In this document: in pieces, positions 1 through 10,729 of the stretch
How the letters are laid out: each line of letters starts with the position of its first letter
How positions within the stretch are numbered: the first letter of the stretch is position 1
DNA from: Rhizomucor pusillus
Lineage: Eukaryota; Mucoromycota; Mucoromycetes; Mucorales; Lichtheimiaceae
NCBI GenBank assembly: GCA_900175165.2
Contig: FWWN02000583.1
Location: 321-64,320 of the forward strand
Length of the DNA: 64,000 nucleotides
Direction: 5' to 3'
Notes under the pieces: model-generated
Told to the model about the DNA's origin: nothing
Seen by the model: only the letters and a program-made list of their open reading frames with translations
The model's database searches: none
Made by a program: the position numbers and the translations under genes

Positions 1-348
1 CATGACATCAGAATATAGAACATCTCAAACCTGCGGCTGGTGCCTAGGACCTGTTGTGCGACCCAGGGCAACCATCTTAAAGGATGGCAAGAAGAAAAAC
101 GGTCCGTTCATGGTGCTTCTTTATGCATGAATACCAAGTGTCCTTTGTATAGGGCCGGGCAAGCCGTACAAGGCCGTGACTATATGGCGGCAATTTGCAT
201 TGCCCCTAATGGCATTAGCCGGGTGATAGACGGTATACATCTATTGCCTTTTACAAGACATTCAGCGGCTTTACACATGCTGAATACAAGCAACTCCCCT
301 GACATCATTGGTAATAATTGGACTTCACAGTTATGTATCTTTCAGTAA
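1..348 (+). mobile_element. Degenerate C-terminal relic of a TnpB/Fanzor-like zinc-ribbon protein
   Basis: Two overlapping frames together read like the end of a TnpB/OrfB/Fanzor-type protein. One frame, around 15-125, has TSQTCGWC, a first CxxC half preceded by the usual T-S. The other frame, around 105-230, has CMNTKCPL (second Cys pair) followed by GRDYMAAICIA. This resembles the R-D-x-x-[SA]-A segment that carries the last RuvC aspartate in this superfamily. The switch between frames falls near 100-115, so the copy is frameshifted. Nothing upstream is visible because the window starts here. Similar zinc-ribbon genes are repeated in mucoralean genomes as far as I recall. Assignment rests on motif order only; it could be another zinc-ribbon transposase. 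Confidence 0.45.
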
Positions 349-934
349 AACTCACAGTGCTGAAATGTTAGGCAATGATGCTCAGGAGGATTCTGTCTTC
401 ACTAGGTGAATGTAAGTTTTCCATCGATAAGCCTACATGAAACAAGTGCACTGATTTTTTAAATATAGGAGAGGTAAGAAAGTAGAAGGCTACTTGTACG
501 TTAAAGCCAATGGCTTATCAATTCTTGTACTATATGCGGCCTGGGGTGTCTTCTTGCGCTGGCTCTGCTTGCACGCTCGCACGAATATCGCAAGCGTAAG
601 TCGTCAAACTTCAGTAGATTACAGTGGTCCAACGTTAATTCGATTTCTGTAGGCGCAAATTGTAGCCAACTAAAAGCGCAAAAGGATTTTCCAGACCGCG
701 CAAATATTTCCTCAATATCCAGCATATGTAAATGACTCACTTAAGGGAGCTGCGGCTAAAACCAGCCACACACACATTTTATGATAGGGAGGATCAAGCA
801 AATTGCTGTCAGTTTTCAGCCAGCCCTTATTTATGCCAACTGTGGCGCTGCAGCACCACCTTTCTTGCTTATATCTTCGGCAAAAACCTTTTCTCCTTGC
901 ACGCCCAGCCTACAATCTCGTTTCTAGACGCACA
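349..934. other. Intergenic and tRNase Z leader, no separate gene seen
   Basis: No ORF here has coding character. From 803 the tRNase Z frame is open upstream of the chosen start and could add 44 residues (see the tRNase Z entry). Confidence 0.5.
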
Positions 935-3793
935 ATGAAGGCATTCATTCAAGTCGTCGGCCAGACTTCACCGGAAGGACCACCTGCGATCATTGTTCAC
1001 TATGATTCTCAGCGCTACATGTTCAATTGCCGGGAAGGCACGCAGCGCTTATGCATTGAGGAGAAAGTCAAGCTGTCACGAATGCAGAATATCTACTTGA
1101 CGAGACTTGACTGGAGCTGCGTGGGTGGTTTGCCAGGCATGATATTAACACTGGCCGACGCACACGGCAAAGATTTGAGAATCCACGGCGGTAAAAATTT
1201 AACGCACTTTATTGCTGCCACTCGACATTTTTCATACAGGTAATTATCAACAGTAATGGATGTAAGCTGCATATACTAACTGCTGTTGTCAGAGACAATA
1301 TGAAATTGGAGACTCGCGAGTATCTACCCAATACTCCTGCTACAACGGACGAGGGCCCACTTCAGGTCACCCCCGTCGTTGTATTGCCCAAGGATTTTAG
1401 CAGCCCTGTAGCTGGCATCAAGCGATCTCGAAGCAACTTGGAAGAAGAAGAAGAAAATTTAGCAGACCCGGATGCAAACGATGCTTATCGACGCAGCGTG
1501 GTGCAGCAAATGTTTACGCGCACGAAGTCAAACGGAGTACCTGAACAAACAATGAAAGCAAAATGTACACCTAGAGACACCAAAGTCAGCATGCACCCTT
1601 TGGATGATGCAACTGGTGCTGCTACCGTTCAACAAGCATCACCGAGACAATCACGATCGCTCCAGTATATCCGCCAACGTCTGCCTCGTACATCGCCTTA
1701 CCCAGCTGCCATTTCCTACATTTGTCGAGGTCCAACTGTGCGCGGAAAATTCAAGCCGCAGGCTGCCCAGGCGCTCGGGATAAAACCAGGACCTCTGTAT
1801 GGTATGCAATGTCTCTTTTCAATTGAGGACGACAGAGCATTATCTGATTTTTGCGCTGTAGGAAAGCTGCAAAAAGGAAACTCAATCACTCTTGAAGATG
1901 GTCGAGTCATTGAACCCAGCCAAGTCATGGAACCGGATAAACCTGGACATGTAATATTACACATAACTATATTCATCGGAAGACAGCAAATTAATTTGTA
2001 TTTTTAGGTCTTTGTAATTGTAGACTGCGCTGATGAAAGCTACATTGATAACCTCGTCGAATCAGAAAAGTGGTCACCGTACCAGAATCCAGAAAACCGA
2101 CCCCTTGTCATGATCCACCTGACAACCAACGATGTTCTGCGCAATGCCCGGTATCAGGAATGGATGAGCAAATTTGGTACGGACACGCAGGTTAGTAGCA
2201 GTAGCAGCTAAAGTCTGTAATTGGCAAAAGGGCTGCATACTGACATTCTCACTAAAGCATGTGCTGGCTACCGAGGATCTCTGTGCACAGACGGTGTTGT
2301 TCAAGAAGCATGCATTAGCCCAGCTGAAACTGTCGAATCTCGACAAGGGCATCTTTCCGATTCCAAAATACAACAATACCTCTGCCGTCCAAATTGATCA
2401 ACGTGAGTGTTAGGATGAAAATTTAAGCAGACTTGACTAACAAGTTTTGTTGCAGTGTCCAATCTGCCTCCAAAGATGTACCCTTTGAGCAACATGATGC
2501 AGTGCGACCTTGAACCGCGGAAGGGCGTAAACCTGGACAGCTTGAAACAGCCAACTTTTGATCACAACAACTTGGAGGATCCGGACATTAAGGGATTTAT
2601 GCAAAACGAGGAAGTTGCTCAAGCCATTGAAAAAGCAAAGGCGCAGGCGTCTGCTGTTGATACAAACCAATCTTTTCCTGGCGATAACGTGAGAGTGATC
2701 ACTCTGGGAACAGGAAGCTCCATACCCGCGAAATATAGAAATGGTAAACAAATGGAGTAATGATTTGGAGTATAAACATTGACCGTTTTGCTGTGAAAAT
2801 AGTAAGCGCCACGCTTGTTCATATACCTGGAAACAGCTCCATCATGCTCGACGCTGGCGAAGGAACGCTCGGTCAAATGATGCGTATCTTTGGCCGAGAA
2901 AGGATGGACCTTGAACTCCAACGCATTTCATGTATCTTCATATCACATCTTCATGCTGACCATCACCTTGGTGTCATTCAACTGCTTAAACGATGGTATC
3001 ATGTAATGTTTGAATTTCTCTGGTAAAACGAAAAAATATTGCTAGCTGATTCTCATCGTGGTTGTTACGTTAGATGAACAAGGGCTCTCAAAATAGACTA
3101 TACGTTGTTGCTCCTGCGGTCTTCCGCCACTGGCTTGAAGAATACAACGATGTAGAACGCTTTGGATTATATGACCAGATCATGTTCGTTAGAAACGAAA
3201 ACATTCTGTGGGGCAACTCGCCTGGCGACTACAACGAGAAAAGACACTTCCAGAACGCCAAAGATTTGCTCGGTCTCCAGGATCTTCGCGCCGTCGAAGT
3301 GTTCCACTGTAAATACGCTTACGGTATTTCCATGGTCCACAGTGACGGATGGAAATTGGTGTACTCCGGCGATACGCGACCTTGCGATAATCTGGTGCGA
3401 GAAGGAAAAGATGCGACGTTGCTCATCCACGAAGCTACGTTGGAAGACTCGATGCATGAACTTGCGCTTGTAAAGAGACACACGACGACCGGAGAAGCTG
3501 TCCAAGTTGGAAAAAAGTAAGATCGATCATCTTGAAGAAAAAAATCGACTCTCTCTAACGTTGCAAAAACTAGCATGAATGCAAAGTACACTCTGCTGAC
3601 GCATTTCAGTCAGCGTTATCCCAAGATACCAGCCTTACCCGGTGACCTGACTAACGTGTGCTGCAGCTTTGATATGATGACTGTCAAGATAAAGCAGCTG
3701 CCGTTGCTCCCCAAATACAGCGATGCCATTCAGCTGATATTCAAAGATGCCGAAGAAGAGGAGAAAGATGCGGAAGAGATAATCCTGCAATAA
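935..3793 (+). CDS. TRZ1: tRNase Z, long form (ELAC2/TRZ1 family)
   Basis: This endoribonuclease removes 3' trailers from precursor tRNAs in nucleus and mitochondria. Eight exons join in frame: 935-1239, 1293-1950, 2008-2190, 2258-2402, 2456-2743, 2803-3002, 3074-3516 and 3574-3793, giving about 813 aa, a normal length for the long form. The amino half keeps the degenerate metallo-beta-lactamase fold (opening MKAFIQVVGQTS, with a REGTQR loop). The carboxy half has LGTGSSIPAKYRN, then the zinc-binding SHLHADHHLG motif near 2941-2970, then YSGDTRPCD and HEATLED, and ends with THFSQRYPK. Introns are short with ACTAAC-like branch points. The frame is open upstream to an ATG at 803; that 44-residue extension is rich in Leu, Ser and Arg and could be a mitochondrial presequence, so the protein may have two starts. 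Confidence 0.93.
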
Positions 3794-4177
3794 AGGACTT
3801 GTATTTTTATGTCTTTTACAGCATTGGGATCATACCTTATGCAGTACACTCTGATACATGCATTTTGTTACATTGCAGTAGTCCCTGTCCTGTTTCGACC
3901 CAATTGCAAATATTTCATGTCGTTTCAATCTCGCTCCACTCTTATCTTTCACATAATCATCTATCGGCTTTAAACAGCCGTGAGAGGTATAGAGGAGAAT
4001 GTGAGCGTGCGTCGTATCTTGGGGGATTTTCAGTGTGGTTTCCAAAAAAGGGCAGGTCTCGTGGTCGGTGCTCAGAGCATGAAACACTCAAAAATCCGTG
4101 ATCGGTCGCGAACTTGGATTTAGGTCCTTTTTTTTTTCTTTCTCTGGTCCTTTCTTTCTCCCTTCGCTGCTCTTATC
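3794..4177. promoter_or_regulatory. Intergenic: tRNase Z 3' end and reticulon promoter
   Basis: No coding ORF is supported. A long pyrimidine tract (about 4123-4170) runs almost to the reticulon ATG, as is common in promoters or leaders of well-expressed fungal genes. Confidence 0.4.
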
Positions 4178-5376
4178 ATGTCTGACCAACAACCTGAAAT
4201 TATCGAGAAGCCTGCTGCTCCTGCTCCTGCTCCTGCTCCTGCTGCTGGAGCTACCACCGCTGCCGCTGCTGCAGCTCCCGCTCCGGCTCCCGCTTCACCT
4301 GCACCTTCGAACGGCGCTGCTCCGGCTACCGCTGCTGCGCGTAACGTGTATCCTCCCTGTATACTCTAAAAGCGGTGATAAACTGATTTCTTGTGTGTGT
4401 TGTAGCCAAATCCACAACCGAGAGCGTTCCTGACGCTAGCAAGGCGGCTGCTACCCCTATCACGAACAGCAGCGCTCCAGTCAACGGCAGCGCAGCACCG
4501 AAGTTCGATGATGGTAAGATGTCGGACCTATCTATCTGTGTGTGGGTGGATGGAGAGAAACAGAGCGGGAGGAGGAATCTACTTTTGTGTCGTACGACGA
4601 CAAACTAACCGAGATGTGTGTGGTTTGCAGACCCGACTCTGTACATCCGAGCCAAGATTGATTCGTTAATCTATTGGGAAAAGCCTACTCGTTCCGGCGC
4701 AGTGTTTGCCACACTTTTGAGTGTCTTGATCTTGACGCAATACTACTCGCTTCTGCAAATCGCAGCAGCCTTCTTTACCATCGTCACCGGTCTGAACTGG
4801 GTCTATGTAAACACGCACAAGCAGGGCCAGCGATTCTTTGGCGGCAAAGCTCCCGAGAATCTGACAAATCCACACAGGTAACGAACGAGCCTGCTTGCTG
4901 CTGCTGAGGGGAAGACCATTACCACTAACTTGATTTTTCTTTTCAGCCAACGATTGAACGCCAAGGGCACGTATATCCCTCGTGACCGAGTGGTACGCAC
5001 AGCCCAGTTGACAGTGGACGTGGTTGAAGTTGTAGTCCAGGAATTGACAAAGCTTGTGCTCATCCAAGATAGCGGTCGCTCCGCTGCTGCGCTCGGTGTT
5101 TCATACTTTGTATGGACACTTGCAAAATACATTTCCACAAAGTACCTCGTTGGCCTCTTCCTCGTCGGCTTCTTCACCCTCCCTTACGTGTACAAGAAGA
5201 ACCAGGCCGTCATCGATCAGCACGTTGCCCAGCACTCCGATAAGGTGTACAGACTAGCGAGACAGTACGGCGGCGTAGCTAGCGATAAGGCAAAGCAATT
5301 GTACGATCAAGCAGTTGCCACCATTGCCAGCAAGACCGGCAAGGCTGCACCAGCAGTACCCAAAAAGGCCGAGTAA
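4178..5376 (+). CDS. RTN1: Reticulon (RTN1-type ER-shaping protein)
   Basis: Four exons (4178-4340, 4406-4513, 4631-4877, 4947-5376) give about 315 aa. Residues 1-100 are a low-complexity Pro/Ala/Ser linker. The reticulon homology domain follows, beginning DPTLYIRAKIDSLIYWEKP. It has two long hydrophobic hairpins separated by a hydrophilic loop of about 65-70 residues, the second ending at LPYVYKK. A short amphipathic tail with DKAKQLYDQA ends in Lys/Ala-rich residues. Reticulons insert hairpins in the outer leaflet and bend ER tubules. The first donor was set at 4341 because only that choice keeps phase with exon 2. The length and Ala/Pro-rich head fit fungal reticulons. Confidence 0.9.
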
Positions 5377-5593
5377 AAAGAGAGAAGCAACTCAGAAATT
5401 CACGTGCTGTCGTCTGATATGTTATGGCAAGGGTTTGTTTCCGTCGTGGGCATTTGGATACCCTCCAGAAAAAAACAAAAAAGAAAAAATGAAACTCGTT
5501 ATTTCTTAATACTTTTTCTTCTTCTTCTACTTTTACTTTTTCCTTCTTCTGCTCTTTTGAACCTGTTACTACTACTGTGTGTGGATATATATC

Positions 5594-6078
5594 ATGCCTT
5601 TTAAAAGTTGGTGTTATGAACTTTTGTTCCTAAAAAGGAAAGCAATTGTTTACATCGAGTATTCTTCTTCTAGTTGCAAACCACGGAGGTCGATTTTTAT
5701 ACGTTGACCAGGACAATCAATTAAAGGAGGATACAAACTACAACATGACACGGTCACCCGAGGATCTGGCGTCCGCGGGATCCGTCTTTGCCCTGGACGA
5801 TAAGAACCAGATCGTGTCATACGAAACTGGCAAACCAGTCCGCTTGAGCGATGACAGCAGCACCTATCCTTTGATCTTGGAAAAGATCGATGACGGTGAG
5901 GCAAGTCTACTACTGACTGAATTTTACGAAGATGAATGTTGTTAATTCGTAGTTACAGTACGTTATCCGAACGGCGGATCGACGCAAAAATCATCGTTAC
6001 GTGTTTTCTGGTCTGGAACGACTGCGTATCGAGGATGAACCTGATTCAATGGCAATGTTCTCTGTATTCCAGCAATAA
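5594..6078 (+). CDS. Small protein of unknown function with a GC-AG intron
   Basis: I do not recognise this protein. The best model has a 13-nt first exon (5594-5606, encoding MPFK plus one base), exon 2 at 5674-5900 and exon 3 at 5953-6078, giving 121 aa. Exon 2 contains ANHGGRFLYVDQDNQ and SVFALDDKNQIVSYETGKPV. Exon 3 contains NHRYVFSGLERLRIED and stops after MAMFSVFQQ. The internal pattern of alternating hydrophobic residues suggests a small beta-rich fold. Only a GC donor (GAG followed by GCAAGT at 5901) joins exons 2 and 3 in frame; the nearby GTGAGG at 5896 gives a wrong frame. The first exon is the weakest part, since its donor GTTGGT is poor. No signal peptide or membrane segment is visible. 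Confidence 0.55.
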
Positions 6079-6493
6079 AGTAACCTGATCAAACAGAATT
6101 ACGTCGATAGTATCTGTATTCCTGCATAGCTGGATGAAGGGAACGCATTTTTCAAACTCATTCGCAATATCGTCATTGTGATATTAGCAGTGGTACAGGA
6201 CCATCTGTCTGTATCGCCTAGTAGCATGGAGCTATGGAAATCGATGATCTCTACTATAGATCCTTCAATGGTTGCCAAGCTTCAAGGAAGCTTCCCGAGA
6301 TTTATCGCTAATTTTACCCAAAACTTGCATGATCCTTCGAACACTTTATATATTTGTTTCTCTCAGAAACCATCTGTTGGTCATTCATAAGATTCTGACG
6401 TGAATATTGAAAGCCGATGATAAATGCAAACTTGGATTCTTTTATAAATAGGGCAAAGGACAGAACACTTGTATCGTCTTCATCATTCTCACT
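6079..6493. other. Intergenic, no gene supported
   Basis: A short open stretch (6178-6390) lacks a good start, matching introns or recognisable motifs. A TATA-like TTTATAAATA lies near 6440-6449, about 45 bases before the homeobox ATG. Confidence 0.4.
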
Positions 6494-6865
6494 ATGTCTC
6501 CCAGACATTTCACAAAAGAAGAGGTCGCAATTTTAGTTCAAGTCTTTGACAAGGACCCGCACCCCTCCAGAAAGACGAAGCAGGACTTGGCTGCTATGTT
6601 TAATGTTCCATGTAAAAAAGTACAAGTATGGTTTCAAAACCGCCGGTCCAAGGAAAGGAAAAACAGATTAGCACAAGAACTGGTAGACAATGGCGAGGAG
6701 GATAATGGCATCCTTGATACCGGGGAAGAAGAAGAACAAGACCCGAAAAATGGTGCTGACCATGTCGAAGAGAGCTATATCCGCGACGACTATGAAGGTT
6801 GCTGCCGCACACATTCGTTTTCATGCACTGTCAAAGTCGAAATGCAAATGAAATGCTCATCATAA
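6494..6865 (+). CDS. Homeodomain protein, upstream member of a tandem pair
   Basis: This is a single-exon, 123-aa protein. The homeodomain fills residues 4-58: HFTKEEVAILVQVF forms helix 1, and the recognition helix is KKVQVWFQNRRSKERK with the invariant W, F, N and R. The remainder is an acidic tail rich in Glu and Asp (EEDN, EEEEQD), possibly an activation or interaction surface. The domain begins almost at the amino terminus, so no other DNA-binding module is present. The neighbour at 7388 encodes a second homeodomain on the same strand about 520 bases downstream, suggesting tandem duplication. It is likely a nuclear sequence-specific regulator; targets are unknown. Confidence 0.85.
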   Translation: MSPRHFTKEEVAILVQVFDKDPHPSRKTKQDLAAMFNVPCKKVQVWFQNRRSKERKNRLAQELVDNGEEDNGILDTGEEEEQDPKNGADHVEESYIRDDYEGCCRTHSFSCTVKVEMQMKCSS

Positions 6866-7387
6866 TAGTAATAGTAATAATAGTAGTACTCCTTCTATGT
6901 ATCTGATGTTTTTGCTGCAAAGACTATAGTTCAGTATGCATCATAGCATAATAAATTCCAGTGGCAAATAACTCATGCCTAGCAATATGTCTCGTGGCTG
7001 CTGTGAAGCTTTTGCTATTATGTGTATGATCAAATGGAAACCAATTTTGCATCATGCAGTGCAATCACTTTATGTACACGTCTGTGTCAGTTTGACTTCG
7101 AGAATGAGAGAATAGTAAGATATTACCGTACATACAAACCGATGACGATAGAATGCATTCCTCATCAATGAGTTACTACAGTGTCTCTATACAGTATATA
7201 TCACGGCAACTTTGTGTACACTCATTACGTATTGACATCACATCGATTCTGATAAATACACATTCATGCGGTTACAAAATGATAAATGTATATATAGAAC
7301 GAAATCTCATATATCAGGCAGAAGGCTGTCTTTTCGCTATATAAGCGCAAATTAGAGGGAATGTATGCATGAACATTAAGGTTGCAA
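6866..7387. other. Spacer between the two homeobox genes
   Basis: This stretch is AT-rich with no coding ORF. It must hold the 3' end of the first homeobox gene and the promoter of the second (TATATA near 7290-7295, GCTATATAAGC at 7336-7346). Confidence 0.4.
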
Positions 7388-7873
7388 ATGAAAAGGATGC
7401 AGCAGGATCGTCGAACAAGCGACGACGAGGATGATAACACAAGCGTCACTTTTAGTTCTCCCACTGATGAAAGTGAAGACGAGGATGTGATGGGCGACCA
7501 AGACCCTGGATACAAAAGGAGGATCCGCTTTACCACGGAACAGCAGGCGATCTTGTGCGAAGCATATAGGCAAACCCCGAAACCATCGAGACAAGAAAAA
7601 CATGTTCTGGCAGAAAGGCTCAACACCACATTTAAAAGGGTGCAAGTTTGGTTCCAGAACAAAAGAGCAAAAGACAAGCGAGAACGAAGTGCAACTCGAC
7701 CTGCTCCTCGACAGACACAACTGCCGCCGCCGCATCGTCGAGAGCGGGAGCAGCAGCGGCAACCACCACAGCGCAGCTCAGCAACTTTGTCAGCATCTTC
7801 TTCCTCCTCTGCCTCTGCAAAGTCAACCGAGGCTCCTGAAACGTTCTTGTTTCTAGAAATGTATCGAAACTGA
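7388..7873 (+). CDS. Homeodomain protein, downstream member of a tandem pair
   Basis: This is a single-exon, 161-aa protein. An acidic amino terminus (DDEDDN, DESEDED) precedes the homeodomain at about residues 43-100. The domain opens KRRIRFTTEQQAIL, and the recognition helix reads FKRVQVWFQNKRAKDKRER. The tail after residue 105 is Pro/Gln/Arg-rich then Ser-rich. I chose the ATG at 7388; the upstream in-frame codons are not ATG. Compared with its tandem neighbour, the acidic region lies before rather than after the domain, so the two diverged outside the homeodomain. It is a predicted nuclear DNA-binding regulator; targets are unknown. Confidence 0.85.
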   Translation: MKRMQQDRRTSDDEDDNTSVTFSSPTDESEDEDVMGDQDPGYKRRIRFTTEQQAILCEAYRQTPKPSRQEKHVLAERLNTTFKRVQVWFQNKRAKDKRERSATRPAPRQTQLPPPHRREREQQRQPPQRSSATLSASSSSSASAKSTEAPETFLFLEMYRN

Positions 7874-8085
7874 TTATATTTTATTGCCTAGCAATAAATC
7901 TTTCATCCGTAGTAGTAAATGGTGTTATCGATATATTTCGCTGTTGGAATGCCATCCAATACTGTAGTCCACTCAACAGTCTCAAATCTACACGTTGCAT
8001 GTTTTCTCCTAATATCTCTAAATCGTATCCATTTAATATTGCAAGTATACAGCGAGACCGACTTTTTGGGTCAGGCCAATCTATC

Positions 8086-8100
8086 ATGCGGCGAGCGTGA
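8086..8100 (+). promoter_or_regulatory. Minimal upstream ORF in the eIF2-alpha leader
   Basis: ATG CGG CGA GCG TGA lies 168 bases before the eIF2-alpha ATG. It encodes only four residues including two Arg codons. It matters only if transcription starts upstream of 8086, which cannot be seen here. Confidence 0.35.
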
Positions 8101-8253
8101 GCTTCTTGCCAAATTCATCAGCTTTGTGACTTGCCAAAAATTGCTTACATTTTTTCGCCAGCAGCAGCAGCAAAAGGGTGACCCTGAGCGGTTTGCACAC
8201 CTACTTGCCCTTCTTCTCCCTCTTTATAGAATAAGAACTCGCTCTATCCCAAC

Positions 8254-9476
8254 ATGAGTGAAAAGTTCCACTGTCGCATGTACGAAAATGAGCTTCCCAA
8301 GGTCGACGATGTCGTCATGGTGAACGTTCGACAAATTGCCGATATGGGCGCTTATGTCAAGCTGGTTTGTTTGCAATGCATAGACTTAACAATGAATCCT
8401 ATCAAAACTCAACAATGAGCGACAATCTTGTAGCTCGAATACGGCGACAGAGAGGGTATGATTTTGTTATCCGAATTGTCGAGACGACGAATCCGATCTG
8501 TTCAAAAGTTGATTCGAGTCGGACGAAACGAGGTTGTCGTTGTTCTTAGAGTCGATGAAGAGAAAGGTTCATTTAGCATACATATTTGATGGAAAATCGT
8601 CTACATACATGCTAAAACGACGATTCTGTTAGGTTACATTGACCTCTCAAAACGCCGTGTTACCCCCGAAGACATAGCCAAATGCGAAGAACGATTCAAC
8701 AAATCCAAAGCCGTTCACTCTATTCTGCGCCATGTTGCCGAAAAGCACGACGTTGCCTTGAAAGAATTGTACGAATCCATTGGCTGGCCATTGTACAGAA
8801 AGTTCGGCCACGCATACGATGCATTCAAAGTCGCTATTACGTAGGTTATAACACTGTTGGCATTAATATCGCCAAAAGCAACGGAGACACTTACAGTCAT
8901 TCTTCTTGTTCTTCTTTTATAGCGACCCCAACTCTGTCTTTGAAGGCTTGGATGTTAAGCCAGAAATTATGAACGAATTGCTAGCAAACATCAGACGCAG
9001 AATGACTCCTCAACCCGTCAAAATTCGTGCACGTAAGATGAAAAAAGAACGGCCATTAGTGGTGTGAACATACATATCGATTTATGTTTTCATGTATAGA
9101 ACTTGATCTCAGATGCACTGGTATTGATGGTGTTAATGCAATCAAAAAGGCTCTGGCCGCCGGTGAGGCCGAATCCACCGAGCAGGTACCGATCAAGGTC
9201 ACATACTTGGCTGCTCCGTTTTACGTCGTCACTGCGGATGCTCTTGACAAGGCTGCCGGTTTCCAAGTAATGGAAAAGGCAATCAACGCAATCAAGGAAA
9301 CCTTGGAATCATTCAAATGGTCTCGGTTTAAGGTCGAGAAGGAAGCGAAATTGGTATCTGAAACGGATGATCGTGACTTTGCTGCCCTTATGGCTCAGGC
9401 AGAGAAGGAGAACGAGCTGGTCAGCGGTGATGAGGATGAAGGTGACGGCGTTGCTGCTAGCGACGACGATATGTAA
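8254..9476 (+). CDS. SUI2: Translation initiation factor eIF2 subunit alpha
   Basis: Five exons (8254-8364, 8434-8566, 8633-8840, 8923-9032, 9100-9476) give 312 aa, the usual size. The amino-terminal S1 domain includes [20 protein letters not shown]. The loop carrying the regulatory serine follows as [13 protein letters not shown]; this Ser-51-equivalent is the target of GCN2-type kinases, which convert eIF2 into an inhibitor of its exchange factor. [15 protein letters not shown] and the helical domain come next, then the alpha-beta domain. The carboxy end is acidic (DEDEG, SDDDM), as in other fungi. The factor brings initiator tRNA to the 40S subunit as part of the eIF2 trimer. Confidence 0.96.
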
Positions 9477-9612
9477 AAGTATTAGGAGACCTCTTATTTT
9501 CTACACTTTGTATCCCCAAAAGTAAAAAACACCAGGAAAAAATGGTATATTGATGCGCGCCGGTCTATTTACATATACAAAATAATGGCGGAGGGAAATG
9601 ATGGATGCTATT

Positions 9613-10443
9613 TCACTTTGCAAAGTTCAATGTGGATTGTGTATACTGCGACTCCTTTGCAAACGTGCGCAGAGCATTCATAAACTTGTACATTGTCACT
9701 CCTTCTCTTGAATCGACGTGTACAAAGTGCACACCAAGCGCGGTCTTAACCTCGCTGTTGCGCCACTCATCGTCAAAGAAGAGCATCTCGTTGCATGGAA
9801 TACCAGTCTTTTGCGACAAGGCCTTGAAATGCTTGATCTTGGAGCTTGGATAGATCTCAAAGTGATCGATAACCTCGTACATTGTGGCATTACCTAACTC
9901 TGGAATTCGAAAGAGCTTTAGGCATTTGAGAGCCCTAAATGTCCAATAAAATCAATGCAATGGATATAATAAATAGGTCATCTTTAAATTTACCAATCTG
10001 GTGCACATGTTCTCGATGCAATGCCGATTTTTGTGTCGGGCATGGACTTGATAAGTGCAAACACTGTCGAAATGTCCTTGAACAGCGGCAAACCTTCGCC
10101 GCCTCTGATAACCTCAAGTCAATTCACTTTTTGTTCGAGTGTGGACTGCTTGCTGCTGTTACTTTACCTATCAGAAACAGTATTCTTGTTCTCGTTGTAT
10201 TTAAACGGAGGACCTACAGAAAACAGTTTTGCAGTAAGAACATCGTCTCCGCTTTCCATGCAACTTTTAAGCAACTTGCCATCCGAGCAATCGATCCTGT
10301 TCAGAGAAGTTTGAGCTTTTCTCGATCTCCATTTCTGCCTACGCAACGACTTACCAAGTAGGCCAGACCGTATAGTCCAGATCGAAGACGATCATTTTAG
10401 GTAGCCGCTGTGGCAGCTCGTCCAACTTGTTGTTTGTGGGCAT
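9613..10443 (-). CDS. MDP1-type HAD phosphatase
   Basis: Several exons on the minus strand encode a magnesium-dependent phosphatase-1 type protein of the HAD superfamily. Exon 1 (10443-10355) carries the catalytic motif FDLDYTVWP, where the first Asp is the nucleophile. A middle exon (about 10125-10020) has GLPLFKDISTVFALIK then IGIASRTCAPDW, the second motif. The last exon (from about 9940) ends with EMLFFDDEWRNSEV, the metal-binding acidic motif, and GVHFVHVDSREGV. Family members dephosphorylate sugar or protein adducts. The junction between exon 1 and the PPFKYNENKN segment near 10210-10240 is unresolved: simple splicing shifts frame, and reading in from about 10279 gives a longer loop than usual. 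The gene is convergent with eIF2-alpha. Confidence 0.8.
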
Positions 10444-10729
10444 ACTTCGTAAAGTGAAGGGAGAGAGAAAGAGAGTAGGCCGCAGCAGGAACAACGGCTT
10501 TGTGTGCCTGAAACTTGCCTTATTTGGGTGCTGCTGCGCGTTAATAATAATTGACGAAAAGAGATGATGATCTTTGCGTGTGTGTATGTAGTTCATCTTT
10601 TATTATGGATAAAGAATCCAGGAAATAATGCGAAAACAAATACATAATGGTATTTTTTTTAAAAAAAGAAGAAGATTATGACGGGTGGGTGGGATGCTAG
10701 GAAGAAAGAGTTCGCAGATGTTTACCTTA

